From assembly GCF_021369635.1 (NCBI RefSeq), contig NZ_JAJNBZ010000001.1, positions 434,001 through 498,000 on the forward strand: a stretch of 64,000 bases of DNA. Reading direction: 5' to 3'. This document shows positions 38,488 through 47,664 of the stretch, piece by piece. Each line of letters opens with the position of its first letter. Positions within the stretch are counted from its first letter, which is position 1. The stretch is from Paenibacillus profundus. GTDB taxonomy: Bacteria; Bacillota; Bacilli; Paenibacillales; Paenibacillaceae. A model generated the notes under the pieces. The model ran no database searches, was not told the origin of the DNA, and worked only from the letters and a program-made list of their open reading frames with translations. A program made the translations under genes and the position numbers.

Positions 38488-39762
38488 GTGGAGAAAGTGC
38501 AGTTACGTAACGGACTACGTGTCGTTATGGAAAAAATACCGACCTGCCGTTCCGTTTCTTTCGGTATATGGGTGAAGACGGGTTCACGACATGAGGATGA
38601 AACGACCAACGGTATTTCTCATTTTATTGAACATATGATGTTCAAAGGAACAGAGCGATTCGATGCGAAAGCGATAGCGGATTCGTTCGATGCGATTGGA
38701 GGGAACGTAAACGCGTTTACCTCCAAAGAATATACTTGCTATTACGCGAAGGTGCTTGATGAACATTTGCCGCTCGCGGTCGACGTGCTTTCGGATATGT
38801 TTTTTCGCTCAACGATGCAAGAAGATGAACTTATGAAAGAGAAAAACGTCATTTTGGAAGAAATCGCGATGTACGAGGATACGCCGGATGACACGGTTCA
38901 TGATCTCGTCACGCGGGCGGCTTACGGATCGCATCCGCTTGCTTACCCGATTCTAGGGACGAAAGAGCGGCTGTCCCTGATGGGACCGGATCACTTGCGT
39001 CAATATATGCGGGAGCATTATACGATCGCAAATACGGTCATTGCCGTAGCTGGCAATTTCGATGATTCGATTGTCGAACTGCTTGAGAAGCATTTTGGTC
39101 ATTTCGAAAATACGAAGCAGTCATCATCGATTACGCCACCGAGCTTTCACAGCGAATTGATCTATCATAAGAAGAAGACCGAGCAGAATCACATATGCTT
39201 GAGCCTTCCGGGCTGCTCGATGACCGACCCGCGTCTGTACGCGATGATACTGCTCAATAATGTCATCGGCGGCGGCATGAGCTCGCATCTGTTCCAGGAA
39301 ATTCGTGAGAAGCGAGGCTTGGCATATGCTGTTTATTCCTATCACTCATCACATGCGGATACCGGCCTGTTCACGATCTACGCGGGAACTGCTCCGAAGC
39401 AGACGCAGGAAGTGCTTGATTTGACGCTGCAAGTATTGGGGGATTTAGCCGTACAAGGGTTGTCGAATGAAGAGCTGCGCAAGGGGAAGGAACAACTAAA
39501 GGGGAATTTGATTCTGGGCTTGGAAAGTACCGGAAGCCGCATGAACCGATTAGGGAAGAATGAATTGATGCTCGGCAAACACTATACATTAGATGAAATC
39601 ATAGCACGAATTGAAGCGATAACGATGGAAGACGTTTCGTTTGTGCTGCAGCGCATGCTGTCGCAACCATTCGCGGTTTCGATGGTCGGTTCGAATGACC
39701 GTGCAATATCGGCTTTCAGGAGGGATTGTCTTGTTACAGCAGGATCATCAAGTACAAATTAA
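38488..39762 (+). CDS. mlpA: M16 family zinc peptidase (MlpA-like)
   Basis: The start is GTG 38488, 8 nt after GAGGAGG. 424 residues of the M16B type: inverted zinc motif HFIEHMMFKG near 49-53, with the distal Glu in EIAMYEDTPDD. A second, non-catalytic M16 domain follows (GGGMSSHLFQEIREKRGLAY). Fits the MlpA/YmxG protease next to dut in Bacillus. The 3' end overlaps the dut start by 32 nt. Confidence 0.93.
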   Translation: MEKVQLRNGLRVVMEKIPTCRSVSFGIWVKTGSRHEDETTNGISHFIEHMMFKGTERFDAKAIADSFDAIGGNVNAFTSKEYTCYYAKVLDEHLPLAVDVLSDMFFRSTMQEDELMKEKNVILEEIAMYEDTPDDTVHDLVTRAAYGSHPLAYPILGTKERLSLMGPDHLRQYMREHYTIANTVIAVAGNFDDSIVELLEKHFGHFENTKQSSSITPPSFHSELIYHKKKTEQNHICLSLPGCSMTDPRLYAMILLNNVIGGGMSSHLFQEIREKRGLAYAVYSYHSSHADTGLFTIYAGTAPKQTQEVLDLTLQVLGDLAVQGLSNEELRKGKEQLKGNLILGLESTGSRMNRLGKNELMLGKHYTLDEIIARIEAITMEDVSFVLQRMLSQPFAVSMVGSNDRAISAFRRDCLVTAGSSSTN

Positions 39763-40189
39763 AAGATTACCCGGAAATGAAGATATTTCTTTGCCGCAGA
39801 AAATGTCTGACCTTGCTGCTGGCTTTGACTTATATGCAGCTGTGCAAGAGCCGATAACATTGGCGCCGGGTCATCGCGCATTGATTCCTACAGGCTTCTC
39901 GATGGCGATGCCCGCCCATTTGGAGGCCCAAATCCGACCGCGCAGCGGTCTTGCCTATAAGCAAGGCATCACGTGCTTGAATTCTCCCGGTACGATTGAT
40001 GCGGATTACCGCGGTGAAGTCAAGGTGCTGCTCGTGAATGTGGGGCAGCAGCATTTCACTATTGAACGCAAAGAACGGATTGCCCAAATGGTATTTCAAT
40101 TCGTACCGCAAATCCGGTTAATTGAAGTAGACGAATTATCTGACACCGTTCGTGGAGAAGGTGGGTTCGGACATACGGGCACGAAATAA
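39731..40189 (+). CDS. dut: dUTP diphosphatase, trimeric type
   Basis: The start is taken as TTG 39731, 7 nt after CAGGAGGG; it lies inside the 3' end of mlpA. 152 residues with the trimeric dUTPase motifs: AAGFDLYAA, RPRSGLAYKQG, NSPGTIDADYRGEV, RIAQMVF, GEGGFGHTGTK (motif 5). Hydrolyses dUTP to dUMP and PPi, limiting uracil in DNA. A hairpin terminator follows. Confidence 0.93.
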   Translation: MLQQDHQVQIKRLPGNEDISLPQKMSDLAAGFDLYAAVQEPITLAPGHRALIPTGFSMAMPAHLEAQIRPRSGLAYKQGITCLNSPGTIDADYRGEVKVLLVNVGQQHFTIERKERIAQMVFQFVPQIRLIEVDELSDTVRGEGGFGHTGTK

Positions 40190-40200
40190 TCGGCATAATA

Positions 40201-40239
40201 ACGCAGTCTGCTCCTGTACCGGGAGCGGCTGCGTTTTTT
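40201..40239 (+). terminator. Terminator after dut
   Basis: ACGCAG...CTCC-TGTACC-GGGAG...GCTGCGT hairpin followed by six T. Confidence 0.8.
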
Positions 40240-40306
40240 GCTATAAGAGGTTGCTGAGAAGCTACCTTGTTCGAAGATTTCGATGCCAGCTATCAGATCG
40301 TGGCTG

Positions 40307-40335
40307 CACCCCTTTATGGGCTCCCGCATAAGATA
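40307..40335 (+). promoter_or_regulatory. Sigma-K-type promoter of dpaAB
   Basis: CACC at 40307-40310, 16 nt, CATAAGATA at 40327-40335: an exact match to mACm-N16-CATAnnnTA, the mother-cell sigma-K consensus. The start codon of dpaA lies 40 nt downstream. Confidence 0.8.
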
Positions 40336-40374
40336 TTCTATACGTTTGGGCTCAGAAAGGAGTGGACAGCGACT

Positions 40375-41274
40375 ATGTTAACCGGAGTTCAAGTCGTGTT
40401 CATAGGTGGGGACGCCCGTCAGCTTGAAATTATTCATAAATTCATCGAACTCGACGCCAGTATCACGCTAGTCGGATTTGACCAGCTGCAGAACCCGTTC
40501 CATGGCGTTCAACGTCAACCGTTGACACCGGAGCTGTTGAAGGATGCCGATGCCATAATGCTGCCAGCCGTAGGCACAGACGATAACGGCAAGGTGCATG
40601 CGATATTTACTTCGGACGAACTGATGCTTACCGAAGAACATATGGCGGTTGTACCGGAGCATTGCGTCATTTTTACCGGGATGTCAAAGCCGTACTTAAG
40701 CAAGCTATGCACGAAATACCGGATTTCACTCATTGAATTGTTCGATCGGGACGACGTAGCGATTTACAACTCCATCCCTACCGCTGAAGGAGCGGTGATG
40801 ATGGCGATCCAGCATACCGATATTACGCTGCACGGTTCGGAGTCGGTCGTGCTCGGCATGGGGCGGACCGGATTCACGTTGGCTCGTACCTTGCTCGGAT
40901 TGGGAGCGAATGTTCGTATCGGTGTGCGCAAAGATGAGCATTTTGCTCGTGCGACGGAGATGGGATTCAGGCCGTTTTTCCTAAGCGAATTGGCCCATCA
41001 GGTGTCAAATATCGACTTGCTTTTTAATACGATACCGACTATGATAGTCACAGCACAGGTCATTGCCCAAATACCTAACCGTGCGGTTATTATTGACTTG
41101 GCCTCGTTCCCTGGCGGCGTTGATTTTCGCTTTGCAGAGAAGCGCGGCGTCAAGGCGATGTTAGCTCCCGGATTGCCAGGCATCGTTGCTCCGAAGTCAG
41201 CGGGGCGCATCTTGGCGCACTGCATAACGAAGCTGCTTCTTGAGTTTATGCGGAATCGGGGGAATGGGCAATGA
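40375..41274 (+). CDS. dpaA: Dipicolinate synthase subunit A (SpoVFA)
   Basis: The start is ATG 40375, with AAAGGAG about 14 nt upstream. The longer in-frame reading to 40267 would run through the sigma-K promoter, so it is rejected. 299 residues: an N-terminal flavodoxin-like half and a C-terminal Rossmann domain with VVLGMGRTGFTLARTLLGLG near 155. With DpaB it converts the dihydrodipicolinate-pathway intermediate to dipicolinic acid in the mother cell for spore core loading. Overlaps dpaB by 4 nt. Confidence 0.95.
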   Translation: MLTGVQVVFIGGDARQLEIIHKFIELDASITLVGFDQLQNPFHGVQRQPLTPELLKDADAIMLPAVGTDDNGKVHAIFTSDELMLTEEHMAVVPEHCVIFTGMSKPYLSKLCTKYRISLIELFDRDDVAIYNSIPTAEGAVMMAIQHTDITLHGSESVVLGMGRTGFTLARTLLGLGANVRIGVRKDEHFARATEMGFRPFFLSELAHQVSNIDLLFNTIPTMIVTAQVIAQIPNRAVIIDLASFPGGVDFRFAEKRGVKAMLAPGLPGIVAPKSAGRILAHCITKLLLEFMRNRGNGQ

Positions 41275-41861
41275 ACTATCAGGGGAAGACGGTCGGTTAT
41301 GCATTAACGGGTTCTCATTGTACATTTGCGGAAGTCATGCCACAAATACAGCGGTTTGTCGACGCGGGAGCGCGCGTCATCCCCATTGCGTCACAGACGG
41401 TGATGACGACGGATACGCGCTTTGGAACGTCAGAAAATTGGCAAAAGCAGTTGAAAGAAATTACTGGGAATGATATTATTTCTACAATTGTAGAAGCCGA
41501 GCCGCTTGGCCCGTCCAAGCTGCTTGATGTGATGGTCATTGCACCGTGCACTGGCAATACGACAAGCAAACTCGCCAATGCGATGACAGACAGTCCCGTC
41601 TTGATGGCAGCCAAGGCGCAGATGCGCAATCAGCGTCCGCTAGTTTTGGCGATCTCAACGAATGACGGACTCGGATTGAACGCAGCCAATATCGCTAAAT
41701 TATTAGTCGCGAAATACATTTATTTCGTGCCGTTTGGTCAAGACAATCCAGCACAAAAGCCGAATTCCCTAGTGGCACGCATGGAATTAGTTCCTGAAGC
41801 GTGTTTTGCGGCGTTGGAAGGAAGACAGCTCCAGCCGGTCCTTATTGAGCGATTTCAATAG
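41271..41861 (+). CDS. dpaB: Dipicolinate synthase subunit B (SpoVFB)
   Basis: 196 residues of the flavoprotein (HFCD) family: KTVGYALTGSHCTFAEVMPQ at the N-terminus, then VIAPCTGNTTSKLANAMTDSPV. Acts with DpaA. The ATG overlaps the dpaA stop. A repeat element (41894-42040) separates it from asd, where Bacillus has a compact spoVFA-spoVFB-asd-dapG-dapA operon. Confidence 0.95.
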   Translation: MNYQGKTVGYALTGSHCTFAEVMPQIQRFVDAGARVIPIASQTVMTTDTRFGTSENWQKQLKEITGNDIISTIVEAEPLGPSKLLDVMVIAPCTGNTTSKLANAMTDSPVLMAAKAQMRNQRPLVLAISTNDGLGLNAANIAKLLVAKYIYFVPFGQDNPAQKPNSLVARMELVPEACFAALEGRQLQPVLIERFQ

Positions 41862-41893
41862 ACAATATAGCTTATCACGCATAATATTAATAT

Positions 41894-42040
41894 AAGTGTT
41901 TATACAAAAAGCCCCTTTTCAGCACCGAGAAGTAAAAGTTTCCGCAGGAAACCTGCTTCGGGAGCATAGGCTCTTCGAGAGTGAATGCAAGACTCGATGT
42001 CGAATGACCTCTTGGAATGCTTCGTGATTGAAGGGGGCTT
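41894..42040 (+). repeat. Interspersed element, family 1, copy B
   Basis: About 147 bp. Left end AAGTGTTTATACAAAAAGCCCC; inside, GTTTCC-GCA-GGAAAC (41938-41952), GAGC-ATAG-GCTC, and GAGTGAATGCAAGACTCGATGTCGAATGACCTC (given as a pattern). The right end AAGGGGGCTT is diverged and shorter. Ends about 30 nt before the asd start, so it is in or next to the asd leader. Confidence 0.78.
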
Positions 42041-42070
42041 AGATTGATGGGACAGAGGGGAGAAAGTCAT

Positions 42071-43111
42071 ATGACGAATCAGAAGCGGTTTAACGTTGCT
42101 GTAGTTGGCGCAACAGGTGCAGTAGGGGGACAGATTGTCAAGCTGCTGGAACAACGCCAATTTCCGATAAATACATTGAAATTGTTGTCATCGGCTCGTT
42201 CCGCCGGCACAAAGATTCCGTTTAACGGTCAAGAGTTTACCGTTGAGGAAGCGAAGCCGGAAAGCTTTGAAGGAGTGGACATCGCTTTGTTCAGCGCTGG
42301 CGGCGACGTTAGTAAAGCGTTAGCTGCGGCAGCAGTTGAACGGGGCACGGTCTGCATAGATAATACCAACGCCTTCCGTATGGATCCGAATACACCGCTT
42401 GTCGTACCTGAAGTTAACATCGAGAAGGTCAAAGAACATCAAGGTATTATTGCGAACCCGAATTGCTCTACAATTCAAATGGTGGCAGCATTGAAGCCGC
42501 TTTATGATCGTTATGGAATCTCCAAAGTGATTGTATCCACTTATCAAGCGGTATCGGGAGCGGGAAGCCGCGCGATTGACGAACTGCTTCGTCAGACGAA
42601 AGCGGCGCTTGAAGGAACTGATGTGAATCCGGATATTTTGCCGGTAGGTTCACTTCCAGTCAAGCATCAGATCGCATTTAACGCCATCCCGCAAATTGAT
42701 AAATTCCAAGATAACGGCTTTACGTTGGAAGAAATGAAAATGATCCGTGAGACGAAGAAGATTATGAACGATGAGGACATTCAAGTAACGGCTACTTGCG
42801 TGCGAATTCCGGTCGTATACGGACACTCTGAATCCTTATATGTTGAATTGAAAGAGGATTTCCAGATGGATGAAGTCCGTCAACTGCTCGCGAACGCTCC
42901 TGGTTTGACTTTGGTGGATGATCCTGAATCTCAGCAATACCCGTTGGCTGCAGACTCGGCCGGCAAACCAGACGTATTTGTCGGACGCTTGCGCCGTGAC
43001 TTATATGAGCCACGTGCTCTTAACATGTGGGTCGTATCAGACAACTTAATGAAAGGCGCTGCATGGAACGCGGTACAAATCGCAGAATACATCGCTTCGG
43101 AGCGGCAGTAA
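42071..43111 (+). CDS. asd: Aspartate-semialdehyde dehydrogenase
   Basis: The start is ATG 42071 with AGGGGAG upstream. 346 residues: N-terminal NADP motif VVGATGAVGGQIVKLLEQ, catalytic Cys near 132 in NPNCSTIQMV, the substrate domain with ATCVRIPVVYGHSES. Makes aspartate semialdehyde for lysine, diaminopimelate, dipicolinate, threonine and methionine. Located between dpaAB and dapG. Confidence 0.96.
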   Translation: MTNQKRFNVAVVGATGAVGGQIVKLLEQRQFPINTLKLLSSARSAGTKIPFNGQEFTVEEAKPESFEGVDIALFSAGGDVSKALAAAAVERGTVCIDNTNAFRMDPNTPLVVPEVNIEKVKEHQGIIANPNCSTIQMVAALKPLYDRYGISKVIVSTYQAVSGAGSRAIDELLRQTKAALEGTDVNPDILPVGSLPVKHQIAFNAIPQIDKFQDNGFTLEEMKMIRETKKIMNDEDIQVTATCVRIPVVYGHSESLYVELKEDFQMDEVRQLLANAPGLTLVDDPESQQYPLAADSAGKPDVFVGRLRRDLYEPRALNMWVVSDNLMKGAAWNAVQIAEYIASERQ

Positions 43112-43137
43112 TCCAGCCGGCCGCTCCTGCTTTACCA

Positions 43138-43259
43138 TTAAGGAATGTTCAAGTTCTGTGAAGCGCTAAAGCAAAACCAAACCTTCCTTATGGCGATACA
43201 ACCTACCTCTACACGCGGTCGCTCATCTTCGATAGGCCGCGATAGAGGTTTTCTCATAC
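43138..43259 (+). repeat. Interspersed element, family 2, copy 1
   Basis: About 122 bp in the asd-dapG gap. Stem I: TAAGGAAtGtT pairs with AAccTTCCTTA (43139-43190). Stem II: CCTCTAcaCGCGG pairs with CCGCGaTAGAGG (about 43205-43248), followed by TTTTC. A nearly identical copy in opposite orientation is at 56945-57066. Stem II may work as a weak terminator on this strand. Confidence 0.75.
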
Positions 43260-43338
43260 TAGGCTGTTAAGCAAGCTTGGTTTTCTTTGGCTATCGATGT
43301 TTCTGCCGTTCAGTCTTCATAAGTTGGAGGAATTACAC

Positions 43339-44556
43339 ATGCGCATTTTAGTTCAAAAATTTGGTGGAACTTCCTTGTCATCAGCAGAAGCCAGAGTTCG
43401 CGTCATCCACCATATACGTCGTGAATTGGATCAGGGATACCGTCTGGCGGTTGTCGTATCTGCTATGGGCAGACGGGGAGAGCCTTACGCAACCGATACG
43501 TTGCTTGATTGGATTGGTCAGAACGGAGACAATCTGCCTGTTCGCGAGAAGGATTTACTGCTGTGCTGCGGTGAAATTATATCCGCGACAACGCTTTGCA
43601 GCTTGCTGCAGAATGAAGGAATTACGGCAACTGTCCTTACGGGGGCACAAGCTGGATTTAAGACTGACAACCATTATGGCAATGCCCGGATCGTGGATGT
43701 TCGTCCGGAACGCGTCATTAGCGCGTGGAAGGATGCTGAGGTTGTTATCGTGACTGGTTTCCAAGGACAGACGGAAAACGGTGACTTCACAACGCTTGGA
43801 CGTGGTGGCAGCGATACTTCGGCCACTGCGCTGGGTGCGGCATTGCATGCAGAAATTGTCGACATTTATACAGATGTGAACGGTATTCTAACGGCTGACC
43901 CACGGCTGGTGGAAGACGCAAAGCCGCTTACGGTGGTGAGTTATGCCGAAATATGCAATATGGCGCATCATGGGGCGAAGGTTATTCATCCACGAGCGGT
44001 CGAGATTGCAATGCAAGCGCAAGTGCCTGTTCGCGTACGATCCACCTTTAGTGACGACGAGGGGACGCTTGTCACACATCCGGAAGGCTTTCGCGATATC
44101 GAGACGGGTATCGTTGATCGCTTTGTGACCGGAATCGCTTACGTAAGCAACGTAACGCAAATAACAGTAGAAGCCCGGGAAGGCGCCTATGATTTACAGC
44201 TGCAAGTGTTCAAAGCAATGGCCCAAAATCAAATTAGCGTTGATTTTATTAATGTTACCCCTTCGGGAGCAGTTTATACGGTGTTCGACAATGATGCGCC
44301 TCGCGCGCTTCATGTGTTGGATGAGATGGGGTATGCTCCAAGGTCGTTGTCAGGTTGTGCAAAGGTTTCGGTTATCGGAGGCGGCATCAATGGGGTCCCA
44401 GGTATTATGGCCCGCATCGTTGAAGCCTTAACGGAACAAGAAATTCAGATCCTTCAATCGGCTGACTCCAATACGACGATATGGGTGCTCGTACGTAAAG
44501 AAGATATGGTTCGTGCATTACGTGCGCTGCATGCTAAATTTGAGCTTCATCGATAA
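43339..44556 (+). CDS. dapG: Aspartokinase I (diaminopimelate-sensitive type)
   Basis: 405 residues from ATG 43339 (GTTGGAGG upstream; the upstream in-frame 14 codons are not supported). Amino-acid kinase domain with LVQKFGGTSLSSAEARV, TLGRGGSDTSATALG; then two ACT domains from about 255. The order asd-dapG-dapA and the similarity to the meso-DAP-inhibited isozyme of B. subtilis support dapG over lysC. First step of the aspartate pathway, here serving cell wall and dipicolinate needs. Confidence 0.92.
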   Translation: MRILVQKFGGTSLSSAEARVRVIHHIRRELDQGYRLAVVVSAMGRRGEPYATDTLLDWIGQNGDNLPVREKDLLLCCGEIISATTLCSLLQNEGITATVLTGAQAGFKTDNHYGNARIVDVRPERVISAWKDAEVVIVTGFQGQTENGDFTTLGRGGSDTSATALGAALHAEIVDIYTDVNGILTADPRLVEDAKPLTVVSYAEICNMAHHGAKVIHPRAVEIAMQAQVPVRVRSTFSDDEGTLVTHPEGFRDIETGIVDRFVTGIAYVSNVTQITVEAREGAYDLQLQVFKAMAQNQISVDFINVTPSGAVYTVFDNDAPRALHVLDEMGYAPRSLSGCAKVSVIGGGINGVPGIMARIVEALTEQEIQILQSADSNTTIWVLVRKEDMVRALRALHAKFELHR

Positions 44557-44616
44557 GCCGGCATTGTATATGAATCCCGAACTTTCAGCGTTAAACACGC
44601 CAGAGGAGGAATCAAT

Positions 44617-45501
44617 GTGGACTTCGGAAGAATGATTACAGCCATGGTGACACCGTTCGACGAGAACGAAGAAATCCATTGGTATGAAGTAGAACGACTA
44701 CTCGATTACTTAATCGAAGAACAACAGAGCGACAGCCTCGTCGTGTGCGGCACGACAGGAGAATCTCCCACGTTAACCGATGAGGAGAAGCTGGCGTTGT
44801 TTCGTTTTTCCATGGAAAAAGCGAACGGACGTGCTCGCATCATCGCAGGTACCGGCAGCAACAACACCGCGCATTCCGTTCATATGACTAAGCTGGCTGA
44901 AGAGGCTGGTGTCGACGGAATACTTGCGGTCGTACCGTATTACAACAAGCCGAGTCAAGAAGGACTATATCGTCACTTCAAAACAATCGCGGACTCCACG
45001 TCGCTTCCGGTCATTGTATACAATGTGCCGGGTCGCACAGTGGCAAGCTTGTCAGTAGAGACGACGCTGCGTCTTGCAGAAATACCGAATATCGTGGCGA
45101 CGAAAGAATGCGCCAGTGTCGATCAGATGTCTCAACTCGCAGCGCGCGCGCCGGAATCGTTCCGGGTGTACAGCGGTGATGATCCGATGACCTTGCCTTT
45201 GCTTGCGATAGGGGGCTATGGAATTATTAGCGTTGCGAGTCATTTGATTGGCGCACAGATGAAGAAGATGATCGAATCGTATTTGGCTGGCCAGCCGGCT
45301 GAAGCTGCACGTCTCCATCAAGAGCTATATCCCGTATTTAAAGGATTGTTCGAATTTCCTAGTCCGGTACCCGTCAAATATGCCATGCAGCTCAAAGGTT
45401 TTGACGTTGGTGGCGTACGCTTGCCGTTAGTGGAACCTACAGATAGTGAAGCGGCATCTATACGTCAGCTAGTTCAGTCCATTGAAGCGCAGCAAGGCTA
45501 A
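44617..45501 (+). CDS. dapA: 4-hydroxy-tetrahydrodipicolinate synthase
   Basis: 294 residues starting at GTG (AGAGGAGG upstream). TIM barrel: TPFDENEEIHW, VCGTTGESPTL, Tyr 135 in VYNVPGRT and the Schiff-base Lys 163 in VATKECASVDQ. Condenses pyruvate with aspartate semialdehyde; its product goes to DAP/lysine and, through DpaAB, to dipicolinic acid. Confidence 0.95.
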   Translation: MDFGRMITAMVTPFDENEEIHWYEVERLLDYLIEEQQSDSLVVCGTTGESPTLTDEEKLALFRFSMEKANGRARIIAGTGSNNTAHSVHMTKLAEEAGVDGILAVVPYYNKPSQEGLYRHFKTIADSTSLPVIVYNVPGRTVASLSVETTLRLAEIPNIVATKECASVDQMSQLAARAPESFRVYSGDDPMTLPLLAIGGYGIISVASHLIGAQMKKMIESYLAGQPAEAARLHQELYPVFKGLFEFPSPVPVKYAMQLKGFDVGGVRLPLVEPTDSEAASIRQLVQSIEAQQG

Positions 45502-45562
45502 AAGCTTACGTTTTGAACATGCATTTTTATGCAAAATAAGCTATGCAATCGAACATATTTAA

Positions 45563-45600
45563 GAACCGATGCGATTTCGAAGCATCGGTTTCTTTGTTTT
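45563..45600 (+). terminator. Terminator after dapA
   Basis: GAACCGATGC-GATTTCGA-AGCATCGGTT hairpin followed by TCTTTGTTTT. Confidence 0.75.
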
Positions 45601-45629
45601 CGGCAACAATATACGTAACAAACGCCGAC

Positions 45630-45659
45630 TTGTGTTTTTTACTTTTGTTCATGTATAAT
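45630..45659 (+). promoter_or_regulatory. Sigma-A promoter of the RNase J gene
   Basis: TTGTGT at 45630-45635, 18-nt spacer, TATAAT at 45654-45659. Confidence 0.6.
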
Positions 45660-45754
45660 GAGAATCAAGTGACTGGGTGCGGTATATTTTTTATTCAAAA
45701 AGAAAGAAATTCATTGGTACGACGGCCAACTGAATATAGGAGGTTAGGATCCAC

Positions 45755-47431
45755 TTGTCGAAGAAAAACAACGTTGATAAATTGTCCATCTTCGCATTGG
45801 GCGGCGTAGGCGAAATCGGAAAAAATATGTACGTCGTTCAATATGGTAACGATATCGTCGTCATTGACGCAGGGTTGAAGTTTCCAGAAGAAGACATGCT
45901 CGGAATAGATATTGTCATCCCGGATATTTCATACCTGACGGAGAACCGAGATAAAGTAAGAGGTATTCTGATTACGCACGGACATGAAGACCACATTGGT
46001 GGTTTACCTTACGTATTGAAACATTTGAACGTTCCTGTTTATGGAACGCGACTTACGCTCGGATTGATAGAGAGCAAACTACGTGAAGCCAATCTGCTTG
46101 GTGAGACGAAGCGTATTCTTATCACAGCGGATTCGGAAGTTCAGCTCGGATCCATCCGTGCCAGCTTCTTTAGAACGAATCACTCCATTCCGGATTCGGT
46201 TGGTGTCTGCTTAGACACACCGGAAGGCAGCGTGGTTCATACAGGAGACTTTAAATTTGATCACTCGCCAGTAAATGCACAATATGCGGACTTGCATCGG
46301 ATGGCGGAAATTGGACAGCGTGGCGTACTTGCTTTGCTCTCTGACAGCACGAACGCAGAACGCCCTGGCTTTACACCATCGGAAAGCAGTGTAGGCATTG
46401 CATTGGAAGATATTTTTAGAAAAGCGGAACAGCGTGTGGTGATTGCCACATTCGCTTCAAACATTCACCGCATACAACAAGTCATTGAAGCGGCTCATGC
46501 TACCAATCGCAAGCTGACGGTTATCGGCCGAAGCATGGTGAACGTCGTCACTATCGCATCGGAATTAGGATATTTACATATCCCGGATGGCATGCTGATT
46601 GAACCCGAAGAAGTGAATAAGATGGCGGCAGACCGTGTCGTTATTTTGTCTACTGGTTCGCAAGGGGAACCAATGTCTGCGCTGACGCGCATGGCTCGTT
46701 CTACACACCGCAAGGTAGATATTTTGCCGGGAGATACAGTTGTAATTGCAGCAACGCCAATTCCAGGTAATGAGAAATATGTCGGTCGTACCGTAGATGA
46801 ATTGTCCCGTCTCGGAGCACATGTAATCTACGGCGGCATGAAATCGGGTGTTCACGTATCTGGACACGGCAGTCAGGAAGAACTAAAGCTGATGCTGAAC
46901 TTGATTCGCCCGAAATACTTTATTCCGATCCATGGTGAATATCGCATGCTTCGTCAACATGCTGCGCTAGCTGAAGCGGTCGGAATTGAATCTGAGAATA
47001 TTTTCATTACCGATATCGGAGATACGGTAGAAATTCAGAACGGTGTTGCACGCCGAGGTTCAAAAGTTCCTTCTGGTTATGTGCTCATCGATGGTCTTGG
47101 TGTCGGAGATGTCGGGAATATCGTCTTGCGCGACCGCAAGCTGTTGTCGCAGGACGGGATTTTGGTCGTGGTCGTTACGCTCAGTAAGCAAGACGGCACG
47201 ATTTTGTCCGGACCGGATATCATTTCACGCGGATTCGTATATGTACGTGAATCGGAAGGGTTGCTTGATGAAGCTAATCGCATCGTGACATCGACATTGC
47301 ACAAGTTGATGAGTGAGAAAGTGAATGAGTGGGCATCGCTTAAGACGAACGTGAAGGATGCGCTTGGTCGATTCTTGTACGAGCAGACGCGCCGACGTCC
47401 GATGATTCTTCCGATTATCATGGAAGTGTAG
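45755..47431 (+). CDS. rnjB: Ribonuclease J
   Basis: 558 residues starting at TTG, with AGGAGG about 15 nt upstream and AGGTTAGGAT closer. Beta-CASP metallo-beta-lactamase: HGHEDHIGG near 75, DSTNAERPGFT and HVSGHGSQEELK, then a C-terminal domain. Dual 5' exo/endonuclease active in mRNA turnover and rRNA processing. The position directly after dapA is that of rnjB (ymfA) in B. subtilis; sequence alone does not separate J1 from J2, so the suffix is by synteny. Confidence 0.92.
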   Translation: MSKKNNVDKLSIFALGGVGEIGKNMYVVQYGNDIVVIDAGLKFPEEDMLGIDIVIPDISYLTENRDKVRGILITHGHEDHIGGLPYVLKHLNVPVYGTRLTLGLIESKLREANLLGETKRILITADSEVQLGSIRASFFRTNHSIPDSVGVCLDTPEGSVVHTGDFKFDHSPVNAQYADLHRMAEIGQRGVLALLSDSTNAERPGFTPSESSVGIALEDIFRKAEQRVVIATFASNIHRIQQVIEAAHATNRKLTVIGRSMVNVVTIASELGYLHIPDGMLIEPEEVNKMAADRVVILSTGSQGEPMSALTRMARSTHRKVDILPGDTVVIAATPIPGNEKYVGRTVDELSRLGAHVIYGGMKSGVHVSGHGSQEELKLMLNLIRPKYFIPIHGEYRMLRQHAALAEAVGIESENIFITDIGDTVEIQNGVARRGSKVPSGYVLIDGLGVGDVGNIVLRDRKLLSQDGILVVVVTLSKQDGTILSGPDIISRGFVYVRESEGLLDEANRIVTSTLHKLMSEKVNEWASLKTNVKDALGRFLYEQTRRRPMILPIIMEV

Positions 47432-47501
47432 AAGTGTGGGGCGAGAATCCCAGTCACCAGTTATTCTCGTCCTGCCCACACGAACCGTGTAAGTAATAGT
47501 T

Positions 47502-47546
47502 AAGGCTGTTATTCCTGCCCTAGGGCAAGGAATAACAGCCTTTTTA
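47502..47546 (+). terminator. Terminator after RNase J
   Basis: AAGGCTGTTATTCCTGCCC pairs with GGGCAAGGAATAACAGCC, followed by TTTTT: one of the strongest hairpins in the window. Confidence 0.85.
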
Positions 47547-47549
47547 ACA

Positions 47550-47628
47550 TTAAGGAAAGTGTTCTGTAAAGCGATAAAGTGAAATCATGTTCTAGAAGCA
47601 TAACGATTCCCTTAGATGTGCAACCTAT
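47550..47628 (+). repeat. Partial family 2 element, copy 3
   Basis: TTAAGGAAAGTGTTCTGTAAAGCGATAAAG matches the left arm of copy 1 (TTAAGGAATG...GTTCTGTGAAGCGCTAAAG), and the end TTCCCTTAGATGTGCAACCTAT matches TTCCTTATGGCGATACAACCTAC. Stem II is missing. Confidence 0.5.
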
Positions 47629-47664
47629 GACAGCATGGCACAAGATAGATCGGAGGGAATAGTG

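Noticed and set aside
40267-40374. 36-codon N-terminal extension of dpaA
   Set aside because: It would contain the sigma-K promoter and lacks a Shine-Dalgarno; the ATG at 40375 has one.
43112-43338. Lysine riboswitch before dapG
   Set aside because: The structures here belong to repeat family 2, which also occurs at unrelated genes; no lysine-riboswitch core is visible.
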